Shown: positions 6,391 through 11,123 of the stretch, in pieces
Layout of the letters: every line of letters begins with the position of its first letter
Numbering within the stretch: the first letter of the stretch is position 1
From: CAZFIM01 sp964519615
GTDB lineage: Bacteria; Chloroflexota; Dehalococcoidia; GIF9; UBA5629
Assembly (NCBI GenBank): GCA_964519615.1
Contig: CAZFIM010000072.1
Location: forward strand, 1 to 11,123
Length of the DNA: 11,123 nucleotides
Reading direction: 5' to 3'
Translations under genes and position numbers: made by a program
The notes under the pieces: model-generated
The model's database searches: none
What the model was told of the DNA's origin: nothing
What the model saw: the letters and a program-made list of their open reading frames with translations, nothing else

Positions 6391-9277
6391 ATACCTGGAA
6401 TTTCCCCTGGCGTCCTTGTGTCCTCTGTAATTCTCCTGCAAGTCTGGTTATCTCCGGCCAGCTCTGGATAAGGCTGTTATAGGCCTGAGCGTCTGCGCTG
6501 CGCTTACGCCGCTCGCAGACGGTGAAGAGGCGGTAGGCAAGCTCTCGGGCCGTTTCCGCTCTGACGCCCAGTGTGTCCAGCAGCTCAGCGGCGACGGTCT
6601 CCCCGGTATCGAGTGCACGAATCAAATGATGGACTATCTCCCACACGGTCAGGCGCTTATCGGTGGCTGGGTCCCAGTCCGGCGGTAATTCGGCGGGCCG
6701 GAGCAGGCGCACCCTGCCGTGCTGCGCCTGGAGGATGCCTGCGCTCACCATGCCAGCCACGCTGGTGTTCTTAGACTTGGAGAGCGTCTCGGCTATGCCG
6801 TACTCCGCCTCCTGAAAGCCGTACTGCTCAAACCATATCAGCGCCCAGCGGGTATCGGCATCGAAATCTCCCTCCTGCTCCGCCAGCACCTCGTCCATTA
6901 TCTGGAGGATAAGCGATATGGCCCCGCCAACGCTGAGCTTGTTGCCCTCACTATCAAGAATCGAGGCATAGCGGGTATAGACAGCCATACCGGGGCCGAG
7001 GATAGCCTGCTGGAGGTCGACCGGCGCGATGCTACTTTGCTGGAGTTTATGCAGGGCTGGCGGCAGTTCATCTTTCAGCAGCTCCAGGAATTCCCGCCGG
7101 GTGATGGTGGCGGCTCCGACCTGTCGGGGACGGCAAACGATGACGATGCTGGAAGCGAGAGCGTTAGTTTCCCAAGCTATCTGTCTGTTTCCCATCTCAG
7201 TGCGGACAGGCCACGTTCCACAAACGGAAAAACCAGATTTAATCACTGCTTCCAAAAAGGTTGCCCATCCTGTGCTGGCGATACCACCATCGTCTTTCTG
7301 TTCAGCTTGCTTAAAGGCATAATAAATGGTTACCGGTGCAGAAGGATGCACTTGTTGGCTGAGTTGGCTCATTGCCGACGTCATTCCGTCAAGGAAGAAA
7401 TACTCTGCCTCTTTTTTACTGTTGTGGCGATATGGTGTGGCTACTAATTCTTCGGTTTTGGGTACAGTGAGAGTGGCAAATAATTCTGGGAAAATTAACT
7501 TTATCGATCTCCTTAACCATATGTAGAAAAAATCCGACAGGTCTGCATAACCGATATTGTCATAGTATGGTGGGTCTGTTGATGCAAATTTTTTTCTTGT
7601 AAGTATCTGCTTTTGTGCATCTATCTGTTGAGAATATCCTTTAGTTCGATTGTTTAAGACCGCTAAAACCCTGTAAATTTGTTCAATACAACTTAATAAG
7701 CTGCCAGTTGATTCCGAAAAAGGGTTAGCTTCAGCAAAATCCCACACCATAGGTATAGCTTGTCTTCCATAGGTGTTTCTCATTGTTTGTCCACCCGATA
7801 TCCATGAGCACATTGAAGAATTATAATCAGCTAACTTACTAAGGCTACTTGCTAAATATACCGCCACCGCATCAGCGTAAGCAGTGGCGCCAGTTCCGGC
7901 CGCGTCCAGGCCGCGGCTGTCGTCGGTTATACCCGCGGCTAGGGCATCCTGCTTTACCTTCTCCCGTGCCTCTGTAACCAGGTCCGAGAAAGTAGTAAGG
8001 GCGACGAGCTGGCGGGGGGTGAATATTTCATACCAGTGAGTTATCCCGTAGCCTCGTCCGCTCACGAGATTGCTGGTCTTGGTATTCATTTCCTCTTCCG
8101 GCCGCCATGCAGGTTTGGCTCCTTTAGCAATGATGACGTGTTTATCAATCGGTGGAATATATACCCTGCCTCTTGCACCTTCGGCAACAATGGCCATAAG
8201 CCGTTCACCGTGCCGCTTTGCTTTAAATTCGCCTCTGATATAGTCTTCAGTCATAGGCACATTGGACATAAGACACCGGAAGCTTGCTCCGCGGCTGAGT
8301 TTGGTGCCGTTCTTCATTGCTTCCATATTCTCTGGTTTTCCTATCTTTACCCGGAAACGATAACCCTTTCCCTCGATAACCGGCTCTACGTAGGCTTCTT
8401 TGCCAGCCTTTGTTGATAATATGAAGGTAGAGGCCAAGGGTACGTCCACGTCGGCAAAGGCGGGGTTTGGGCTTTTCACCGTGCGCGCCCACAGCCAGGC
8501 GATTACGGTGAGCTTCTGTCCCAGGTAGGGCTTGAGGTCGGGCCGCTCGTGTACCATCTCCGCGGTGATCTCCACCTTCGGATAGAGGTGCCCGATGCGT
8601 TTTTCGGCCTCATCGCGCATCCACTTGCCGTAGTAGCGCACGTCCTCGGCCAACCCCTGCGCCCCGCTCCATGTTCCCTCCAGTTTCATCCTGTCGCGCC
8701 GTGCTTCAGGGTTGACCGGAGGCAGGCCGGCGAATTTGGGCGGAATCTCTATCATGGCTTTGTTGATTAACACGGCCACCGGGTTGAGGTCCGATGCCCA
8801 GGCCTCCAGCCCCAGCCGCTGTGCCTCCAGCGGCAGCGCACCTCCTCCGGCAAAGGGGTCGTGAAAGGCGGGCAGCTTATCCGGGTTGAAGAGCTCATCC
8901 GCCTGCGGATGGTCCTTGTTATCGGCACAAGCCCGGCGCCAGCTTCTCAAGATCTCGGCGCGGGCCTCCTCCAGCACTGTTTCATTGGTGGTGTTCTCCC
9001 ACAGTACCAATTTCTCAATGAGCTTGAACAAACGCTTGCGCTCTTTATTCTGCGCTTCTTCTGTGGGGAACTCCTCGGGTACGGCCGAGGGGTCATCCAC
9101 CAGTTGGGAGAAGATGACGGCCCGTGCCGCCGCCAGTGGCCGCCGTGCCCACCACAGATGCAGGGTGGAGGGATGCCCGTGGCGGATGGATTTCTCTCGT
9201 GCGGAGGCGGCATTAATCGCCTCCAGCGGCAACGCCACCTCGATCAGCTTCTTGCGCGTCTTTACCTGTGCGGTCAT
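6389..9277 (-). CDS. DUF1156 / COG1743-type adenine-specific DNA methyltransferase
   Basis: The protein has 962 residues from the ATG at 9277; numbering here starts at that ATG. It opens with the DUF1156 signature: KLIEVALPLEAIN (about 10-22), then GHPSTLHLWWARRPLAAAR (34-52). The SAM-binding motif I is HDPFAGGGALPLEA (139-152), followed by an acidic residue in ASDLNPVA (D163). The catalytic motif IV is DPPYYDN at 568-574, typical of N6-adenine or N4-cytosine amino methyltransferases; N6-adenine is the usual assignment for this family. About 400 residues separate motifs I and IV and probably include target recognition. The Zn-ribbon seen in many COG1743 proteins looks degraded: SPNPAFADVDVPL and CLMSN stand where CPNPxCG and CPxCG are common. 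The role is probably to methylate host DNA for self-recognition in a BREX III/DISARM-like system. The TAG stop lies within the Shine-Dalgarno of the next gene. The codons around motif IV are conspicuously AT-rich. Confidence 0.93.
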   Translation of the reverse strand: MTAQVKTRKKLIEVALPLEAINAASAREKSIRHGHPSTLHLWWARRPLAAARAVIFSQLVDDPSAVPEEFPTEEAQNKERKRLFKLIEKLVLWENTTNETVLEEARAEILRSWRRACADNKDHPQADELFNPDKLPAFHDPFAGGGALPLEAQRLGLEAWASDLNPVAVLINKAMIEIPPKFAGLPPVNPEARRDRMKLEGTWSGAQGLAEDVRYYGKWMRDEAEKRIGHLYPKVEITAEMVHERPDLKPYLGQKLTVIAWLWARTVKSPNPAFADVDVPLASTFILSTKAGKEAYVEPVIEGKGYRFRVKIGKPENMEAMKNGTKLSRGASFRCLMSNVPMTEDYIRGEFKAKRHGERLMAIVAEGARGRVYIPPIDKHVIIAKGAKPAWRPEEEMNTKTSNLVSGRGYGITHWYEIFTPRQLVALTTFSDLVTEAREKVKQDALAAGITDDSRGLDAAGTGATAYADAVAVYLASSLSKLADYNSSMCSWISGGQTMRNTYGRQAIPMVWDFAEANPFSESTGSLLSCIEQIYRVLAVLNNRTKGYSQQIDAQKQILTRKKFASTDPPYYDNIGYADLSDFFYIWLRRSIKLIFPELFATLTVPKTEELVATPYRHNSKKEAEYFFLDGMTSAMSQLSQQVHPSAPVTIYYAFKQAEQKDDGGIASTGWATFLEAVIKSGFSVCGTWPVRTEMGNRQIAWETNALASSIVIVCRPRQVGAATITRREFLELLKDELPPALHKLQQSSIAPVDLQQAILGPGMAVYTRYASILDSEGNKLSVGGAISLILQIMDEVLAEQEGDFDADTRWALIWFEQYGFQEAEYGIAETLSKSKNTSVAGMVSAGILQAQHGRVRLLRPAELPPDWDPATDKRLTVWEIVHHLIRALDTGETVAAELLDTLGVRAETARELAYRLFTVCERRKRSADAQAYNSLIQSWPEITRLAGELQRTQGRQGKFQV

Positions 9278-9287
9278 ATCAATTAAA

Positions 9288-9296
9288 CCTCTCTTT
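9288..9296 (-). promoter_or_regulatory. Ribosome-binding site that decides the DUF1156 methylase start
   Basis: The minus strand reads AAAGAGAGG, ending 10 nt before an ATG at 9277. The longest open frame starts at a TTG at 9301, but that would place this purine tract inside the coding region. Family members also typically begin shortly before the KLIEVALPLEAIN motif. The ATG at 9277 is therefore preferred. Confidence 0.6.
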
Positions 9297-9312
9297 ACCA
9301 ATTTGAGCTACC

Positions 9313-9318
9313 ATTATA
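9313..9318 (-). promoter_or_regulatory. Possible -10 box (TATAAT) ahead of the DUF1156 methylase
   Basis: On the minus strand the hexamer reads TATAAT exactly. It lies 35 bp upstream of the preferred methylase ATG (9277), giving an expected 5' leader of roughly 30 nt. No good -35 hexamer is present at 16-18 bp spacing (the best is CCCACA at 18 bp) and there is no extended -10 TG. The spacer is AT-rich, so a chance match is possible. Confidence 0.3.
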
Positions 9319-9376
9319 GTTCATGAGGTATTCTGTTGTGGGAATTTACGTATAAAAGATAAAGCCGCAGTCTCAT

Positions 9377-11123
9377 CTAACAGGGATCTCCTGCGCGCTT
9401 CAGCAGCTCATTGAAATCATAGTTGACGGAGGTTACGCCAAAGTCCGGCTCGCGTAAAAAGGGCTCACGAAGGTAATGGACGCGGTGTCCGTCATCGGGG
9501 AGAAACTCCACCATGGCCAGAATATAGCTCTCCGGCTTATTGAGAGAATAGAGTATCTCGTTCCTGGTTACCGTAAGAGTGGGCGCATCAGCTATGCGTC
9601 CTTTCACTTCGAGGAAACGCAGCATGCCCTGATCAGGAATGCGGCTTTCGATATCGTAGCCAAGTCTGTCCGTCTCTCTATCGACCGGCTCAAATCCCAG
9701 ATTGCGCTCTATCTCCATCACGATAGCTCGCGCCCGGGCAGCAGCAGCCTGGCGGTCTACTGATTCCGCCGGTTCCTTTGCTTTTTTGCCGGTCATTGCT
9801 GTCAGAAGTCCTGCAGGGATAACCAGCACGCCTCCCAGGACTACAGGTGGAGCGGCAGATATTTGCCGCTCCAATCGCAGCTCAGACATACGCTTTTGCA
9901 TTCGTTCTTCCAGATCGTTAGCTCGCTTCTGTGCCTCGCCGGAATTGAGGCGGGCGTTGAATCTGCCTGCCTGCTCTTGAAGCCTTAATTGCTGTGAACG
10001 GTGGTCCCAATACTGTATTTCCCGCGTCAGCCGCTCTTTCACGGCTGCTTCCGTTTTATCTATCAGCGCCAGCTTGCGGGGGCGGACTTCCTCTAAATGC
10101 TGTGGCACTACCGCGGTGATGGCATACTCCAGTGCTTTGTTCTCCATCTCAGGGGTAATCCAGCGGCATCCGGGACGGTCAAGGATGGCATCGATATCAA
10201 GCTCAGCAGGTTCAAGCGGCCGGTAGTCCAGGTAAGGCGCATATTGAGGATGGTAGACGTTGCCTGCCTCGTCCATCTCCACGTAGAGCATGCGCTTGGA
10301 TATGGTTCGGAATTCACTAGAGCGGGTCTTGCTTGCGTCCTGGATGGCGTGTTCGAGATAGAAAAGGACACGCGGTTGTGTGGAGCTGTCGTTCTCATCA
10401 ACCAGCACGGCACCTCGGCGCAGGAGGTCACGATTGCGCTCCAATATGAGGTCCACGACAGCGTCCAGCAGCGGATGCCCGGGGCAGATAAAAGCAGCGG
10501 GCGTTGTCCCTTGCGGGTTGATAAGCGGTTTTTCAAACACGATGCGTTCATATTTGGCCAGCACAGGATTGCCGATGCCTATCAACCTGTCACGGTTGCG
10601 TACCACGGCCGGGACATGGGGTATCTCATAGCGGCGCTGTTCACGCTGCTTGATAGAACCGCCCAGATGCTGAAAAGCCTTGAGGAAAAAAGACTCAATG
10701 TAGTGCGGCTGCAGCCTGCGCGCTTCTGCGCGTTCCATGTCTTCACGAATGCGGTAGACGCGCCTGGCATCCATAACATCGGTTGACAGCGCCCTGTCCT
10801 CTATCAGGCGGCGCAAGTGTTCGGTATCGAGCGCACCGTCTATCACCTCCGTGAGCCGTGCTTTGACCTCCGGCCTTTCTCCGTAGCGTATGGCCTGTAT
10901 CATCAGGTCTTTGAGCGGTTTGCCATCGAACTGTACCTTGCCCAGCACATCGAACACCTGGCCCTGCAAAGCTTTGCCGGCCTCCTCCAGTTTGCGCAGC
11001 AGCATGTGATAAACATCGCCTTCACGCGTTTCTTCAGCCACCAGGTTCCAGAGATGACAGGGCTCGGTCTGACCGATACGGTGGATACGCCCGAAGCGCT
11101 GCTCGATGCGGTTAGGGTTCCAG
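9377..11123 (-). CDS. SNF2-family helicase, C-terminal part with DUF3883 domain (5' end outside window)
   Basis: This is a partial gene: the frame stays open to the right edge and 581 codons are visible. The first visible residues carry SNF2 helicase motif VI (NPNRIEQRFGRIHRIGQ, visible residues 2-18), so the ATPase core lies beyond the window. A GTG at 11041 could be misread as a start, but it falls inside the conserved protein. After motif VI comes a mostly helical region, then a likely coiled coil at about 347-422, then a hydrophobic GGVLVIPAGLL segment near 430-440. The end is a DUF3883 (NERD-like) domain with GYDIES (D490), LEVKGR (E505, K507) and TRNE (520-522). The D...ExK spacing resembles PD-(D/E)xK nucleases, but activity is inferred only. 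Helicases of this architecture occur with DUF1156 methylases in BREX type III, DISARM class 1 and related arrays. The likely role is translocation on, or remodelling of, invading DNA. The stop is TAG at 9377-9379. The family call is secure; the exact subfamily is not. Confidence 0.9.
   Translation of the reverse strand, partial: WNPNRIEQRFGRIHRIGQTEPCHLWNLVAEETREGDVYHMLLRKLEEAGKALQGQVFDVLGKVQFDGKPLKDLMIQAIRYGERPEVKARLTEVIDGALDTEHLRRLIEDRALSTDVMDARRVYRIREDMERAEARRLQPHYIESFFLKAFQHLGGSIKQREQRRYEIPHVPAVVRNRDRLIGIGNPVLAKYERIVFEKPLINPQGTTPAAFICPGHPLLDAVVDLILERNRDLLRRGAVLVDENDSSTQPRVLFYLEHAIQDASKTRSSEFRTISKRMLYVEMDEAGNVYHPQYAPYLDYRPLEPAELDIDAILDRPGCRWITPEMENKALEYAITAVVPQHLEEVRPRKLALIDKTEAAVKERLTREIQYWDHRSQQLRLQEQAGRFNARLNSGEAQKRANDLEERMQKRMSELRLERQISAAPPVVLGGVLVIPAGLLTAMTGKKAKEPAESVDRQAAAARARAIVMEIERNLGFEPVDRETDRLGYDIESRIPDQGMLRFLEVKGRIADAPTLTVTRNEILYSLNKPESYILAMVEFLPDDGHRVHYLREPFLREPDFGVTSVNYDFNELLKRAGDPC

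Larger units (their letters stand above)
9278..9376 (-). other. 99-bp intergenic spacer between helicase and DUF1156 methylase
   Basis: This is the largest gap in the cluster and is richer in A+T than the genes on either side. It holds a perfect TATAAT hexamer and the ribosome-binding site of the methylase, both listed separately. I found no convincing hairpin followed by a T-run, so there is no clear terminator for the helicase gene. The methylase could be served both by read-through and by a local promoter. Confidence 0.6.

Noticed and set aside
6719..7447. Plus-strand open frame of 242 codons opposite the DUF1156 methylase
   Set aside because: It is antisense to conserved methylase sequence and has no domain or ribosome-binding support.
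9299..9301. TTG as the methylase start
   Set aside because: It would put the AAAGAGAGG ribosome-binding site inside the gene. The ATG at 9277 has proper spacing and fits the family's usual N-terminus.
10097..10786. Plus-strand open frame of 229 codons opposite the helicase
   Set aside because: It is a shadow of the conserved helicase C-terminal region with no recognisable motif.
11039..11041. GTG as the start of a separate 554-residue protein
   Set aside because: The same frame continues upstream to the window edge and encodes SNF2 motif VI, so this is an internal valine.
1..11123. CRISPR arrays, tRNA genes, insertion-sequence ends or attachment repeats
   Set aside because: I read the gaps and gene edges and saw no spaced direct repeats, no cloverleaf-like sequence and no terminal inverted repeats.

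Overview
The window is bacterial in style: genes are packed closely, purine-rich Shine-Dalgarno sites precede three starts, and one stop codon lies inside the next gene's ribosome-binding site. Nothing fixes the phylum. All recognisable genes lie on the minus strand, so the transcript runs from the right edge to the left. There are five genes. The first (right edge) and the last (left edge) are cut by the window.

In transcription order they are: (1) the C-terminal part of a SNF2-type helicase ending in a DUF3883 (NERD-like) domain, 11123-9377; (2) a DUF1156/COG1743-type adenine-specific DNA methyltransferase, 9277-6389; (3) a DUF499 P-loop ATPase with an N-terminal Swt1-like HEPN domain that keeps an intact R-N-x3-H motif, 6379-3026; (4) a single-chain DUF262 + DUF1524 protein of the GmrSD type IV restriction family, 2980-1205; (5) the first 382 codons of a class I SAM-dependent methyltransferase resembling Rsm22/METTL17, including a cysteine cluster, 1148-1. 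The only gaps are 99, 9, 45 and 56 bp, and no stretch above 300 bp lacks a gene. I see no tRNA, rRNA, CRISPR array, insertion sequence or att site.

Genes 1-3 look like the core of a DNA-modification-linked defence system related to BREX type III, DISARM class 1 and similar helicase/methylase/ATPase arrays. No PglZ, BrxL, DrmA, DrmB or PLD gene is in view, so the type cannot be fixed from this window. Genes 4 and 5 seem to be an accessory module. The base composition drops abruptly at about 3026, from GC-rich core genes (roughly 55-60% GC by eye) to AT-rich accessory genes (roughly 35-40%). A plausible reading is that the DUF1156 methylase marks host DNA, the helicase and ATPase sense or process unmodified DNA, and the HEPN domain acts on RNA. 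In that reading the DUF262/DUF1524 protein adds restriction of modified DNA, which complements systems that attack unmodified DNA. The role of the Rsm22-like methyltransferase is unknown and is the least expected element.

The DUF1156 methylase gene also contains an AT-rich block (about 7441-7860, 36% GC by count, against about 62% in the adjoining 180 bp) over its catalytic DPPYY motif. This suggests a mosaic gene.
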